Below are positions 24,506 to 35,326 of a stretch of 64,000 bases of DNA, one piece after another. This DNA comes from Cellulophaga tyrosinoxydans (GTDB lineage Bacteria > Bacteroidota > Bacteroidia > Flavobacteriales > Flavobacteriaceae). The notes below the pieces were generated by a model. It was not told the DNA's origin. It worked only from the letters and a program-made list of their open reading frames with translations, and searched no databases. The position numbers were made by a program, and so were the translations under genes. The stretch lies in NCBI RefSeq assembly GCF_900176415.1, contig NZ_FWXO01000001.1:356086-420085 (forward strand), written 5' to 3'. Each line of letters begins with the position of its first letter. Position 1 is the stretch's first letter.

Positions 24506-26377
24506 TTAGCCTTTCATCCAAACTTTTCTTAACTCCAACTGATTAGGCGTTGTATTAGTACTTGGTACAATGGTTTTATTCTTAACAGTTGGCGCACCAA
24601 CTTTACCTTTTAAAGTAACTTCCTCACCATCACGTTCAACAACCATTGTTATTTCTTTCTCTGGGGTCCAACTAAAACTTTGTCCAATTATTGGTCGTAT
24701 AGTTTCTAAATTGATAGTTGTTCCGTCTATAGATTTTATAACATCTCCACCTTGCGCTCCTAAATCAATAAAAAAGCTATTCAGTTCTATCCCTTCTCTA
24801 ACGAATATCGCATTATTATTCACTACATCAACATCTATATAAGGGATCTGTCCCATTAGAAAATAACCACTTTCCTCCTCTTTCTCCCCTATTTCTAATC
24901 CAACTCTACCGAGGTATTCCGTATAATCAATTGGTAAATCTCCCATTACATGTGTTCTAAAAAATTCTCCTACTTCAGGATATGTCATCCCCACAATTTC
25001 ATCAATCAAAACATCATCTTTAAAAGGGATAGCATCTCCATACTTCTTTGATAACTCCTTTAGTAACCATAAAACACTTTTCTCACCATTACTTAAATCA
25101 CGTAATATTATATCCAAGCACATGTTTATTAAGGTTCCTTTTTCATACACATTGGCGTAATTATCTTTATATGGATCTTTTAAAATATTTTCACTCATGA
25201 TAGTAAATGACATAGCGTCATCATATCTCTTAGAGTTATTAATTTTATCCATCATGCGTTGAAAAAATTCATCCTCGTCAATTAGGTTTTGCTGAATCTG
25301 GAATAGATTAGCGAAATATTCCGTAGTTCCTTCGTACATCCAAAGGTGCTTAGACATTTTTGGATTGTTGTAATCAAAATACTGAATCTCTTCAGAATGC
25401 ACACTTAAAGGCGTTACAATATGGAAAAACTCGTGCGAAACCACATCAACCATAGCTTGTTCTAGACGTTCCTTATCCATTTGCTCTGGCAAGACCACTG
25501 TTGTAGATGTATGATGCTCTAAAGCCCCATAACCGTTTGCATCCTCCACTCCTTTGGACAAATACAATAATATATTGTATTCCTTGGTACTATTAACATC
25601 ACCTAAAAATGCTTTTTGAGCAGTCATCATCTTTAACATTCTATCCTTAAGATCATTTGCATTATAGACTCCATTTGGCGAGTAAACACTTAAATTTACA
25701 GTGATGCCGTTTACTTCAAATGAAACAATATCAGATTTTGCATATAAAATTGGATTGTCTGTTACTTCGAAATAGCGTTTAGCATAGAATACATCTTCAG
25801 TAGCCTTAACATCTTTAGCAGCTTTAAGTTTTAAGGAAGTTGTAGCCTTTAAATTTGAAGGATGCATGATTACTAACTCATAAGGCACCTCTATTAAATC
25901 TTTAAAATAACCAACAAAACCATGAAGGTTCAACATGAAATTTTCCCCTTTTAAAATATTCGTTCCAGCAGGAGAAAAAACAGCATGCTCTTGTTCACTT
26001 TCTGAATCATAAGTATCATTTACATAATAAGAAACACGATCTAAATTTTTTCCATTAGCTATATTCCAAGTATTTTCATCACTTTTAGAAACGCTCATTT
26101 CTACACCCTTATAATCAAAGGCTTTGAAATTTTCAATATACTTACCGTAGTTGTCTGTGCTATAAGTACCTGGAACAGTTTTTGGAATGTAAAATGTTAC
26201 ATTTTCTGAAGTAAATGCACCAGGATCCAAAGTCACCAGAACTTTATCTTCCTTAACATTAATTAAATCTATCCCAACTTTTATTGTTGCCTTATCTGCA
26301 GCAACCAAATTTTTTCCGGCACCGCATGAGGTTAACACTAATACTGAAAGTGCTAATAATCCAATTTTTTTCATCAC
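24506..26377 (-). CDS. M61-family metallopeptidase lipoprotein with PDZ domain
   Basis: Glycyl-aminopeptidase-like zinc peptidase of family M61, 623 residues. The signal (MMKKIGLLALSVLVLTSCGAGK) ends in lipobox LTSC, so it is membrane-anchored; the second Met is an equally possible start. An N-terminal beta domain (about 30-210) precedes the catalytic domain with HEFFH near residue 314 and the downstream WMYEGTTEYFA that provides the third zinc ligand. A PDZ-like domain (about 490-590, LGAQGGDVIKSIDGT) ends the protein. It is a single gene between two convergent/divergent neighbours. Likely role: trimming of small peptides in the envelope. Confidence 0.88.
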   Translation of the reverse strand: MMKKIGLLALSVLVLTSCGAGKNLVAADKATIKVGIDLINVKEDKVLVTLDPGAFTSENVTFYIPKTVPGTYSTDNYGKYIENFKAFDYKGVEMSVSKSDENTWNIANGKNLDRVSYYVNDTYDSESEQEHAVFSPAGTNILKGENFMLNLHGFVGYFKDLIEVPYELVIMHPSNLKATTSLKLKAAKDVKATEDVFYAKRYFEVTDNPILYAKSDIVSFEVNGITVNLSVYSPNGVYNANDLKDRMLKMMTAQKAFLGDVNSTKEYNILLYLSKGVEDANGYGALEHHTSTTVVLPEQMDKERLEQAMVDVVSHEFFHIVTPLSVHSEEIQYFDYNNPKMSKHLWMYEGTTEYFANLFQIQQNLIDEDEFFQRMMDKINNSKRYDDAMSFTIMSENILKDPYKDNYANVYEKGTLINMCLDIILRDLSNGEKSVLWLLKELSKKYGDAIPFKDDVLIDEIVGMTYPEVGEFFRTHVMGDLPIDYTEYLGRVGLEIGEKEEESGYFLMGQIPYIDVDVVNNNAIFVREGIELNSFFIDLGAQGGDVIKSIDGTTINLETIRPIIGQSFSWTPEKEITMVVERDGEEVTLKGKVGAPTVKNKTIVPSTNTTPNQLELRKVWMKG

Positions 26378-26522
26378 TGTAGTTTTCTGAGTTTCAAGTC
26401 TATTCTGACTTTAGTTATTTTTTGGGGCAAGATTATAAAATAAAATTTAGATGCCAGTTACATTTCAGAAAATATTAGCAGTATATTAATTTTATAAGAG
26501 TAATACTCATAAATATTTTTGA

Positions 26523-27263
<741 letters not shown>

Positions 27264-27307
27264 TATTTGGCACATTTTATGCAGCAAGTTTTTTAAATTT
27301 TACAAAA

Positions 27308-27865
27308 ATGAACGAAGAAATTACTTTTATATTAGATAGTACAAAAGAAAGCATGGATGGTTCTATAGACCATTTATTAAAATCATTTGCAAAGATTAGA
27401 GCAGGAAAAGCAAGTCCGATAATGCTTTCAAGTGTTATGGTAGATTATTACGGCTCTTCAACCCCATTAGCTCAAGTAGCTAATATTAATATTCCCGATG
27501 CAAGAACAATTACTGTGCAGCCTTGGGAAAAAAATATGCTTCAAGAAATTGAAAAAGCTATACAGATTGCCAACTTAGGTTTTAACCCTATGAACAATGG
27601 AGATTTTGTAATTATAAGCGTACCACCATTAACAGAAGAGCGTAGAAGAGATTTAGCAAAACAGGCGAAAGCAGAAGCAGAAGATGCTAAAATCGGAATT
27701 CGTACGGCGCGACAAGAAGCCAATAAAGACATACGTAATCTTGATGATGCATCGGAAGATGTAAAGAAAAATGCTGAAGCAGATGTTCAAGAACTTACTA
27801 ATAAATACACTAAAAAAATTGAAGATATATTGGTTGTTAAAGAAGCTGAAATAATGAAAGTGTAA
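27308..27865 (+). CDS. frr: Ribosome recycling factor
   Basis: Splits post-termination ribosomes with EF-G; 185 residues, usual length. Typical blocks: MDGSIDHLLKSFAKIRAGKASP, VDYYGSSTPLAQVANINIPDARTI, PWEKNMLQEIEKAIQ and PPLTEERRRDLAKQAKAEAEDAKIGIRTARQEANKDIR (quoted in its shorter parts: PPLTEERRRDL, RTARQEANKDI). It is the second gene of pyrH-frr and ends at a strong terminator. Confidence 0.96.
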   Translation: MNEEITFILDSTKESMDGSIDHLLKSFAKIRAGKASPIMLSSVMVDYYGSSTPLAQVANINIPDARTITVQPWEKNMLQEIEKAIQIANLGFNPMNNGDFVIISVPPLTEERRRDLAKQAKAEAEDAKIGIRTARQEANKDIRNLDDASEDVKKNAEADVQELTNKYTKKIEDILVVKEAEIMKV

Positions 27866-27884
27866 TTTTCAATTCGATAATTTT

Positions 27885-27919
27885 AAAACAAAGAGCGGCA
27901 AATTGCCGCTCTTTGTTTT
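27885..27919 (+). terminator. Terminator after frr
   Basis: Arms 27885-27901 and 27903-27919 are perfect reverse complements (17 bp around one base; in practice about 15 bp with a 5-base loop). The core is AGAGCGGCA, and the stem is flanked by A- and T-rich ends. Confidence 0.87.
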
Positions 27920-28001
27920 ATAAATAGCACTTAAAATACATAAACCATAAATATTATTGCTATTAGCATGCTTGATGCTGTGAATAAATACAATGATTTT
28001 C

Positions 28002-28009
28002 TACCTTTG
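28002..28009 (+). promoter_or_regulatory. Candidate -7 element for the RND exporter gene
   Basis: TACCTTTG matches the -7 consensus and stands 20 bases before the start codon. The -33 region has only CTG at 21 bases distance. Confidence 0.42.
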
Positions 28010-28029
28010 TCGGAATTGTAAAAATCAAC

Positions 28030-30429
28030 ATGGTTAAAAAACTAACGAAAGGTTTTTGGGCAAAAACCGCAAATATTATTCTAAGAAATAGAATATTAAT
28101 TCTTCTTCTGATTTTAAGCACCACCATTTTTTTAGCCATGCAATGGGATAAAATGCAATTTTCTAGCTCCCAGGCAAATTTATTACCAGATCATCATCCA
28201 GTAAATGTTAGATACCAATCTTTTTTAAAGACTTTTGGCGAAGAGGGTAATGTTTTAGTATTAGCCGTAAAAGACAGCTCATTATTTACCCCAGAAAAAT
28301 TTAATCGCTGGAATAAACTCAGCAAACAATTAGCTGCTTTCCCCGAGGTGGAGTTTGTTTTATCTACAGATAATTTAAAAGAGTTAGTAAAAGATACTAC
28401 AAAGCAAGAGTTTGTTTTACAGCCCTTTCTTAAAAAGAATCCAACTACTAAATCGGAAATTGATTCTTTAGCATCGCATCTTTTTAATGAAATGCCGTTT
28501 TACGAAGACTTAATTTACAATAAGCAGTCTAAAACCATTAGAACAATTGCCTATTTAGATAAAGATATTGTTAATACCCCTGCGAGGAAGGATTTTATTC
28601 TGGAAGATCTTACAGGATTGGTTGAAAAGTTTGAGGAAGAAACCGGTTTAGATGTTCACGTTTCAGGTATGCCGTATATCCGAACCATGAATTCACAAAG
28701 CATTATAAATGAAATATCTAAATTCATTTTAGCTGCTTTATTGGTTACTTCATTAATTTTCTTCTTCTTTTTCCGAAGCTTTAGAGCTACCATCATATCT
28801 ATGTGTGTAGTTATTATTGGCGTAATGTGGTCATTTGGAGTTTTAGGGTTATTGCAGTACGAAATCACAGTTTTAACCGCATTAATTCCTCCTTTAATTA
28901 TTGTAATCGGTATTCCCAACTGCATTTTCCTAATCAACAAATACCAACAAGAGGTTAAAAAACACGGTAATCAAGCACTTTCGCTACAAAGAGTAATTTC
29001 TAAGATAGGGAATGCAACCTTGATGACCAATATTACAACAGCATCTGGTTTTGCTACATTTATTGTCACAGACAGTCAGTTATTAAAAGAGTTTGGTATT
29101 GTCGCATCTATAAATATTATAGGAATTTTTATTCTTTCACTTTTAATCATCCCAATAATTTATAGTTTCATGCCTTTACCAAAAGGTAAGCATTTAAAGC
29201 ATCTAAATACTAGATGGATTGAAGCATTTGTAAATTGGATGGAAACTATTGTACGAGAAAAAAGAATTTCTGTTTACGTAGTATCAATTAGTCTTTTGGT
29301 AATAAGTATTATTGGCATTTATCAGATTAAAATATCTGGAAGTCCAATAGAAGACATGCCTAAAAACGCAGGATTTTTCAAAGATATTCGTTTTTTCGAA
29401 GAAGAGTTTGATGGCATTATGCCTGTGGAGATAGTTGTAGATACCAAAAGAAAAAAAGGTGTTTTAAAACCTGCAACCTTAAAAAGAATTGAAGATTTAA
29501 GTCAAGTAGTTCATGAAATTCCTGAGCTATCCAGACCAGTTTCAGTGGTAGATTTGGTGAAGTATTCTAAACAAGCCTTCTACAATGGCATACCAAAGTA
29601 TTATCAATTGCCTACAACGCAAGAAAATACTTTTATCATGGACATTGCCAGAAAATCTTCAAATAACAGCAATTTATTGAAAAGCTTTGTGGATTCTACC
29701 GGTCAAGTGGCTAGAATAACTACCTACATGAAAGATGTAAAGACCACTAGAATGGAGGAAATAGAACATAAACTACAAGAAAACATCACAAAAACTTTTC
29801 CCGAGGAGCAATTTGATGTTTACATGACCGGTAGTGCATTAATATTTCTTAAAGGAACCAAGTACTTAGTAAATAATCTTATCCTTTCATTAGCCTTAGC
29901 TATAGGCCTTATTGCAATTTTCATGGCCTATTTGTTCCGTTCTTTTAGAATGATTGTAATTTCTTTGATTCCAAATTTACTTCCATTAGTTGTAACTGCA
30001 GGATTAATGGGATTTGTTGGTGTCCCCATAAAGCCATCTACAATTTTAGTGTTTAGTATAGCTTTTGGGATATCGGTAGATGATACCATTCATTTTCTCG
30101 CTAAATACAGGCAGGAGCTAACTGCAAACAACTGGCGCATAAAAAAATCGGTTTATGCTGCTTTAAGAGAAACAGGTGTGAGTATGTTTTATACCTCCAT
30201 TGTATTGTTTTTTGGATTTTCAGTATTTGCTATATCTAGCTTTGGAGGAACAGTTGCTTTAGGAACTTTAGTTTCAGCAACCCTATTATTTGCAATGTTG
30301 GCAAATTTAATTTTACTTCCATCACTATTATTATCTTTGGAGCGCAACATTGCAAACAAAGAAGTACTTAAAAAACCTCAAATTGACATCTTACCAAAAG
30401 ATGAAATTTCAGATAAAGAATTAGAATAA
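28030..30429 (+). CDS. RND/MMPL-family exporter
   Basis: A 799-residue inner-membrane transporter with the two-fold RND pattern: one N-terminal helix (about 20-40), a periplasmic domain, five helices (about 230-400), a helix near 415-435, a second periplasmic domain, and five helices (about 620-780). The second repeat carries FGISVDDTIHFLAKYR near residue 680, the acidic relay motif of the hopanoid/MMPL-type branch. There is no neighbouring membrane fusion protein or outer-membrane factor, in line with lipid-type MMPL exporters that work alone. The substrate is unknown. asnS follows on the same strand after 81 bases. Confidence 0.85.
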   Translation: MVKKLTKGFWAKTANIILRNRILILLLILSTTIFLAMQWDKMQFSSSQANLLPDHHPVNVRYQSFLKTFGEEGNVLVLAVKDSSLFTPEKFNRWNKLSKQLAAFPEVEFVLSTDNLKELVKDTTKQEFVLQPFLKKNPTTKSEIDSLASHLFNEMPFYEDLIYNKQSKTIRTIAYLDKDIVNTPARKDFILEDLTGLVEKFEEETGLDVHVSGMPYIRTMNSQSIINEISKFILAALLVTSLIFFFFFRSFRATIISMCVVIIGVMWSFGVLGLLQYEITVLTALIPPLIIVIGIPNCIFLINKYQQEVKKHGNQALSLQRVISKIGNATLMTNITTASGFATFIVTDSQLLKEFGIVASINIIGIFILSLLIIPIIYSFMPLPKGKHLKHLNTRWIEAFVNWMETIVREKRISVYVVSISLLVISIIGIYQIKISGSPIEDMPKNAGFFKDIRFFEEEFDGIMPVEIVVDTKRKKGVLKPATLKRIEDLSQVVHEIPELSRPVSVVDLVKYSKQAFYNGIPKYYQLPTTQENTFIMDIARKSSNNSNLLKSFVDSTGQVARITTYMKDVKTTRMEEIEHKLQENITKTFPEEQFDVYMTGSALIFLKGTKYLVNNLILSLALAIGLIAIFMAYLFRSFRMIVISLIPNLLPLVVTAGLMGFVGVPIKPSTILVFSIAFGISVDDTIHFLAKYRQELTANNWRIKKSVYAALRETGVSMFYTSIVLFFGFSVFAISSFGGTVALGTLVSATLLFAMLANLILLPSLLLSLERNIANKEVLKKPQIDILPKDEISDKELE

Positions 30430-30510
30430 ATCAAATTGTATACTTGAACTAAGAGAATCTTTTTTTTTGTAAAAAGGCTATCTTTGTTTTTTAAAAACAG
30501 AAAAATAAGA

Positions 30511-31944
30511 ATGAAATCGTATAGCATAAAAGAACTCCTTTCTCAAAATCTTTCATTGCAAGAAGTAACCGTAAATGGTTGGGTAAAAACTTTTAGAAGC
30601 AATAGGTTTATTGCACTGAATGACGGCTCTACATTAAACAATATACAGTGTGTTGTAGATTTCGAAAATTTTGATGAAGCATTACTGAAAAAAGTTTCTA
30701 CTGGAGCAGCATTAAAAGTTACGGGTACTCTAGTTGAAAGTCAAGGAAGAGGACAGTCTGTTGAAATACAGGTAAAAGAGCTGATTGTTTTAGGTACTTC
30801 AGATCCGGACACTTATCCTATTCAACCCAAAAAACATTCATTAGAGTTTTTAAGAGAAAAAGCGCACTTAAGAGTTCGTACTAATACGTTCGCGGCAGTA
30901 ATGCGTGTGCGTTCTGCATTGTCTTTCGCTATTCATAGTTATTTTCAAAAAAATGGCTTTTACAATGTGCATACACCAATAATTACCGGTTCTGATGCGG
31001 AAGGTGCTGGGGAAATGTTTAGAGTATCCACATTAGATCAAAAAAAACCGCCATTAACAGAAGATGGCCAAATAGATTTTAAACAAGATTTTTTCGGTAA
31101 AGAAACGAACTTAACAGTATCGGGTCAGTTAGAGGCAGAAACCTATGCCATGGCATTAGGTAAGGTATATACTTTTGGACCAACTTTTAGAGCAGAAAAC
31201 TCTAATACCTCTAGACATTTAGCCGAATTTTGGATGATAGAACCAGAAGTTGCATTTAACGATTTAGATGCAAACATGGACTTAGCTGAAGATTTCATTA
31301 AAGATGTTATCAATTACGTTTTGACTAATTGCAAAGAAGATTTAGAATTTTTAGAGCAACGTTTATTAGATGAAGAAAAATCTAAACCGCAAGCTGAGCG
31401 CAGTGACATGGCACTAATTGAAAAATTAAAATTTGTAGCGGAAAATAATTTCAAAAGAGTTTCTTACACCGAAGCAATTGATATTTTAAAGAACAGCACT
31501 CCTAATAAAAAGAAAAAGTTTCAATATATTATAGAAGAATGGGGTGCAGATTTACAAAGTGAGCACGAGCGTTTTCTTGTTGAAAAACACTTTAAATGCC
31601 CTGTGATTTTATTCGACTATCCAGCAAAAATAAAAGCATTTTATATGCGTTTGAATGATGATGGAAAAACAGTAAGAGCCATGGACATATTATTTCCTGG
31701 TATTGGCGAAATTGTTGGAGGCTCACAACGTGAAGAACGTTTAGACGTATTGAAAGAAAAAATCAAGGCCTTAGACATCGATGAAAAAGAACTTTGGTGG
31801 TATCTAGATCTTAGAAAATTTGGAACTGCAGTGCATAGTGGTTTTGGATTAGGTTTTGAACGTTTAGTTCTATTCGCAACAGGTATGGGTAACATTAGAG
31901 ATGTAATTCCGTTTCCTAGAACTCCGCAAAATGCTGAGTTTTAA
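30511..31944 (+). CDS. asnS: Asparagine--tRNA ligase
   Basis: Class IIb aminoacyl-tRNA synthetase, 477 residues from the ATG at 30511 ([15 protein letters not shown]); an upstream in-frame start at 30484 would add nine basic residues and is less likely. N-terminal OB-fold anticodon-binding domain (about 1-105), then the catalytic domain with motif 2 ([21 protein letters not shown]) and motif 3 ([12 protein letters not shown]). TATCTTTG at 30479-30486 is a possible -7 box. It is upstream of rpoN by 40 bases and may be co-transcribed. Confidence 0.96.
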   Translation: MKSYSIKELLSQNLSLQEVTVNGWVKTFRSNRFIALNDGSTLNNIQCVVDFENFDEALLKKVSTGAALKVTGTLVESQGRGQSVEIQVKELIVLGTSDPDTYPIQPKKHSLEFLREKAHLRVRTNTFAAVMRVRSALSFAIHSYFQKNGFYNVHTPIITGSDAEGAGEMFRVSTLDQKKPPLTEDGQIDFKQDFFGKETNLTVSGQLEAETYAMALGKVYTFGPTFRAENSNTSRHLAEFWMIEPEVAFNDLDANMDLAEDFIKDVINYVLTNCKEDLEFLEQRLLDEEKSKPQAERSDMALIEKLKFVAENNFKRVSYTEAIDILKNSTPNKKKKFQYIIEEWGADLQSEHERFLVEKHFKCPVILFDYPAKIKAFYMRLNDDGKTVRAMDILFPGIGEIVGGSQREERLDVLKEKIKALDIDEKELWWYLDLRKFGTAVHSGFGLGFERLVLFATGMGNIRDVIPFPRTPQNAEF

Positions 31945-31984
31945 ATTTGAAAACTTAACTTTATAGGAAAGAATATCATTTTAT

Positions 31985-33442
31985 ATGCTAAAGCAACATT
32001 TATCATTTAAATTATCGCAAAAGCTTTCACCGCAACAGATTCAGCTAATGAAACTGATTCAGTTGCCTACTCAAGCCTTTGAGCAACGCTTAAAGCAAGA
32101 GCTAGAAGAAAATCCTGCATTAGAAACAGGAAAGGAAGAACTAGATAATTTTGATGATGATTTTGAAGATACCTATGATGATGGCTCCGATAATGAAAGC
32201 ATTGGTGCTGAGGATATCAATATCGATGAATACTTGAGCGATGATGAAATTCCTGACTATAGAACACAAGCCAATAATTACAGTTCTGATGATGAGGAAA
32301 AGACTATTCCCTATGCAGCAGGCACCTCTTTTAACCAATATTTACTAAATCAGTTAAATACAGTTTATTTAAATGATGAAGAATGGTCTATTGCTGAATT
32401 TTTAGTCGGCAGTGTAGATGAAAGTGGCTATATTAGAAGACCAATAAATGACATATTAGATGATTTAGCTTTTACACAAAATATATATACTGAAAAAGCT
32501 ACCATTGAAAAAGTGCTGAAAATTGTTCAAGAATTGGATCCTCCAGGCGTAGGAGCCACTTCACTTGAAGAATGCCTTATCATACAATTAAAGCGCAAAG
32601 AAATTACTCCTAATATTGAGCTTGCAATCGCAATTCTTGAAAAATCTTTTGAGCAGTTTACAAAAAAACATTATCAAAAGTTAATACAGAAGCACAACAT
32701 TACAGAAGAAGAATTAAAAAAGGCGATTTCTGAAATAGAAAAATTAAATCCTAAACCAGGTGGCTCATATTCAGGAAATACACGGATGATTGAGCATATA
32801 GTTCCTGATTTTTCTATAAAAATTGTTGATGGAGAACTAGAACTAACGCTTAACGGAAGAAACGCACCTGAACTTCATGTTTCTAAAGATTATAATAACA
32901 TGTTGGAGGGTTATAAAAATTCCAAAGAAAAATCGCAATCTCAAAAAGATACTGTTTCATTTATTAAACAAAAGCTTGATGCAGCAAAATGGTTTATTGA
33001 TGCAATTAAACAGCGACAACAAACATTATTTGTAACGATGAATACCATTATGCATTATCAAAAAGAGTACTTCTTAACTGGCGATGAACGCAAGTTAAGA
33101 CCTATGATTCTAAAAGATATTGCCGATACTATCCAAATGGATGTTTCAACAGTTTCGAGAGTGGCAAATAGCAAATATGTAGATACACCCTATGGTACCA
33201 AATTAATTAAAGAATTCTTTTCCGAATCAATGAAAAACGATCAAGGAGAAGATGTATCTACTAAAGAAATAAAGAAGATTTTAGAAACTGTAATTGGTGA
33301 AGAAAAGAAAAGAAAACCACTTACTGATGATAAATTAGCCGATATCCTAAAAGAAAAAGGGTATCCTATTGCTCGACGAACTGTGGCTAAATACAGAGAA
33401 CAACTAGGAATTCCAGTCGCAAGAATGCGTAAAGAAATTTAA
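31985..33442 (+). CDS. rpoN: RNA polymerase sigma-54 factor
   Basis: Alternative sigma factor requiring AAA+ activators, 485 residues. Region I is the Gln/Leu-rich activator-binding part (LSFKLSQKLSPQQIQLMKLIQLPTQAF, start of the protein), region II is a long acidic linker (about 55-115, DDDFEDTYDDGSDNE), the core-binding domain follows, then the helix-turn-helix (DIADTIQMDVSTVSRVANSKYV) and the RpoN box ARRTVAKYRE near residues 464-473, intact. The stop overlaps the start of the next gene (TAATG). No sigma-54 activator gene is seen in this window. Confidence 0.96.
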   Translation: MLKQHLSFKLSQKLSPQQIQLMKLIQLPTQAFEQRLKQELEENPALETGKEELDNFDDDFEDTYDDGSDNESIGAEDINIDEYLSDDEIPDYRTQANNYSSDDEEKTIPYAAGTSFNQYLLNQLNTVYLNDEEWSIAEFLVGSVDESGYIRRPINDILDDLAFTQNIYTEKATIEKVLKIVQELDPPGVGATSLEECLIIQLKRKEITPNIELAIAILEKSFEQFTKKHYQKLIQKHNITEEELKKAISEIEKLNPKPGGSYSGNTRMIEHIVPDFSIKIVDGELELTLNGRNAPELHVSKDYNNMLEGYKNSKEKSQSQKDTVSFIKQKLDAAKWFIDAIKQRQQTLFVTMNTIMHYQKEYFLTGDERKLRPMILKDIADTIQMDVSTVSRVANSKYVDTPYGTKLIKEFFSESMKNDQGEDVSTKEIKKILETVIGEEKKRKPLTDDKLADILKEKGYPIARRTVAKYREQLGIPVARMRKEI

Positions 33443-34047
33443 TGAAAGCATTTTTTAAGATAATTGCTTATTTATTCCATCCCATTTTTATCCCTATTTA
33501 TGGCTGCCTAATCTATTTTGTAGTCACAAAAAAATATACCTCAATGGAAATGAAAGTGGGAAATCTATTTCCTATTTTCATACTAACTGTAGTTATACCC
33601 ATAATATGTTTTTTAATTATGCGGAATATCGGTATGATTAGCTCTGTGTTCATGCCAACCACCAAAGAACGCAAATATCCTTTATACATAAGCATAATGC
33701 TGCTTTTTATGATCGTATACAAGGTTATTCCTTCTCAGTATACTCCAGAGCTATATTATTACTTTATAGGTCTTATATTGGCTCTAAGCACTTCTGCTGT
33801 ACTCCTATTTGTAAAATACAAAACAAGCATACATATGCTTGGTATTGGAAGTTTAGTAATGTATTTAATAAATTTAAGTATTCATTTCGAAATTAATCTA
33901 GCGCTATCTTTAAGCATATTAATCTTATTTGCCGGATTAATAGCTTCCTCTAGATTGTATTTTAAAGCGCATACTAAATTAGAACTCGCAGTTGGTTTAG
34001 TTATTGGTATTGTTACACAATTCCTAACCATTCCATATTGGTTATAG
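33442..34047 (+). CDS. Integral membrane protein, PAP2-like
   Basis: A 201-residue protein with about six membrane helices and very little soluble sequence. Its start overlaps the rpoN stop by one base (TAATG), implying translational coupling. The C-terminal half echoes PAP2 phosphatases: KTSIHMLGIGSL at the place of the SGH motif and SRLYFKAHTKLELAVGLVIG at the place of SRxxxxxHxxxD, with the Arg and His kept. The first motif (KxxxxxxRP) is only loosely matched by ERKYP. It may be a degenerate or divergent lipid-phosphate phosphatase. It overlaps the end of the convergent barrel gene by six bases. Confidence 0.7.
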   Translation: MKAFFKIIAYLFHPIFIPIYGCLIYFVVTKKYTSMEMKVGNLFPIFILTVVIPIICFLIMRNIGMISSVFMPTTKERKYPLYISIMLLFMIVYKVIPSQYTPELYYYFIGLILALSTSAVLLFVKYKTSIHMLGIGSLVMYLINLSIHFEINLALSLSILILFAGLIASSRLYFKAHTKLELAVGLVIGIVTQFLTIPYWL

Positions 34048-34731
34048 CAAATAGAATATCACTCCCACTCTAAGAGGTTTAATATTAATATTATTTCCAG
34101 TTGCCTCAACCTTAGCGCCATCTTTTAAAAAATTATTAAGAGAATAATACACGTGTAGATTAAATGTATTATACCCAAGATTACATTGTAATCCGTATTG
34201 CAATTTTTCGATATCCGAATTCTTGAATCCGATATTTCCGCTATCGGCAACCAATTTTGATCGTGCACTAAAATTATAAGCAATTTTAACACCACTATAA
34301 ATTCGGAAAAATTTGTATTTAGTAGGAGTAGAATTTCTCCATCTTAATTCTAGCGGCAATTCTATACTATGGGTTTCAAACTTACTTCTGCTATAAAAAG
34401 AGTCATCGGTGGCCACAGAATATACTATTTCACCACTTTGCTCATCACTAATAAGATTGGAGTAATAAGAATTTACCGCGTAGCCAATACCTAATCCCAC
34501 AGCAAGGGTTCTGCTAATGTTAATTGGAATATCTTTTATAATACCACCTTGTAAACCATAAGAAAAGTTTCTTTTTAAAACATCCTCTGGATAATCAAGC
34601 ATAAAATTATAATTTATACCTAAGTAAATTTGATCTTCGAGATAATTACTATCTATTTCATTAGAATTATTGCTTTGCCCACACAAAAATAAAGGCATAA
34701 GCATTAAAGTCAGTACAATATATTTACACAT
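34042..34731 (-). CDS. PorT-like outer-membrane beta-barrel protein
   Basis: A 229-residue protein with a signal peptide (MCKYIVLTLMLMPLFLCGQ; cleavage near residue 19, or a lipobox reading at LFLC) and alternating hydrophobic strands typical of the eight-stranded PorT-type barrels of Bacteroidota, ending in an aromatic/hydrophobic strand (PLRVGVIFYLL). It overlaps the preceding convergent gene by six bases. The function is unknown; relatives are linked to outer-membrane assembly or secretion only in special cases. Confidence 0.72.
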   Translation of the reverse strand: MCKYIVLTLMLMPLFLCGQSNNSNEIDSNYLEDQIYLGINYNFMLDYPEDVLKRNFSYGLQGGIIKDIPINISRTLAVGLGIGYAVNSYYSNLISDEQSGEIVYSVATDDSFYSRSKFETHSIELPLELRWRNSTPTKYKFFRIYSGVKIAYNFSARSKLVADSGNIGFKNSDIEKLQYGLQCNLGYNTFNLHVYYSLNNFLKDGAKVEATGNNINIKPLRVGVIFYLL

Positions 34732-34761
34732 AATTTAAAGGTAGTAAAAAACAGATTTGCA

Positions 34762-34794
34762 TAAAAAAAGCGTCTCAAAAAAATTTGAGACGCT
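34762..34794 (-). terminator. Terminator after the ExbB/ExbD operon
   Basis: AGCGTCTCAAA and TTTGAGACGCT form an 11-bp stem with a 4-base loop; on the minus strand seven T follow. It lies 28 bases beyond the last exbD stop. Confidence 0.82.
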
Positions 34795-34821
34795 ATATAC
34801 TAATTTTGAAAGAAATTATTA

Positions 34822-35307
34822 CTACCTCTTAAGATTATCAAACGCTATACCTTCGTATGTAGTATAGTTAATCTTAAGTGCATTTACTTTACGCAATTCT
34901 TCTTTAATATCAGATATAATACCCATATTCGCTTTTCTATCCACTTTAAGCGAAGTGGTTAATACATTCTGTAAATCTTCAGATTTCTTTGCTCTTTCTT
35001 GAAGAATATAAGGTCCAACTTCAGAAGGACTAGAGAACTTATCATTCAATTGAATTTTAGGTTCAGAACCAAATAACTTTTGATATTCCTGAGTAGGAGC
35101 ACCAACATAAATTGTTATTACACGGTCTTTCTTCTCTAATTTCTTAATTTCACTCGCCTTTGGCAAATCATTCTCCACTTTTACTGACGTATCTTTCATT
35201 ACCGTTACGGTCATAAAGAAAAACAGTAGCATAAAAACAATATCTGGTAACGATGCAGTAGATACTGCAGGTACTTCACCATCTTTTTTCTTGCTAAATT
35301 TTGACAT
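34822..35307 (-). CDS. ExbD/TolR-type biopolymer transport protein (second copy)
   Basis: A 161-residue protein with a short cytoplasmic N-terminus, one membrane helix carrying the proton-relay Asp (STASLPDIVFMLLFFFMTV, about residues 17-35) and a periplasmic domain. It is the last gene of the operon ExbB, small membrane protein, ExbD, ExbD. The two ExbD-like proteins probably form a heterodimer in the ExbB pentamer, as is common in Bacteroidota. The partner TonB is not in this window. Confidence 0.88.
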   Translation of the reverse strand: MSKFSKKKDGEVPAVSTASLPDIVFMLLFFFMTVTVMKDTSVKVENDLPKASEIKKLEKKDRVITIYVGAPTQEYQKLFGSEPKIQLNDKFSSPSEVGPYILQERAKKSEDLQNVLTTSLKVDRKANMGIISDIKEELRKVNALKINYTTYEGIAFDNLKR

Positions 35308-35326
35308 ATCTTTTTAACTTTTACGA

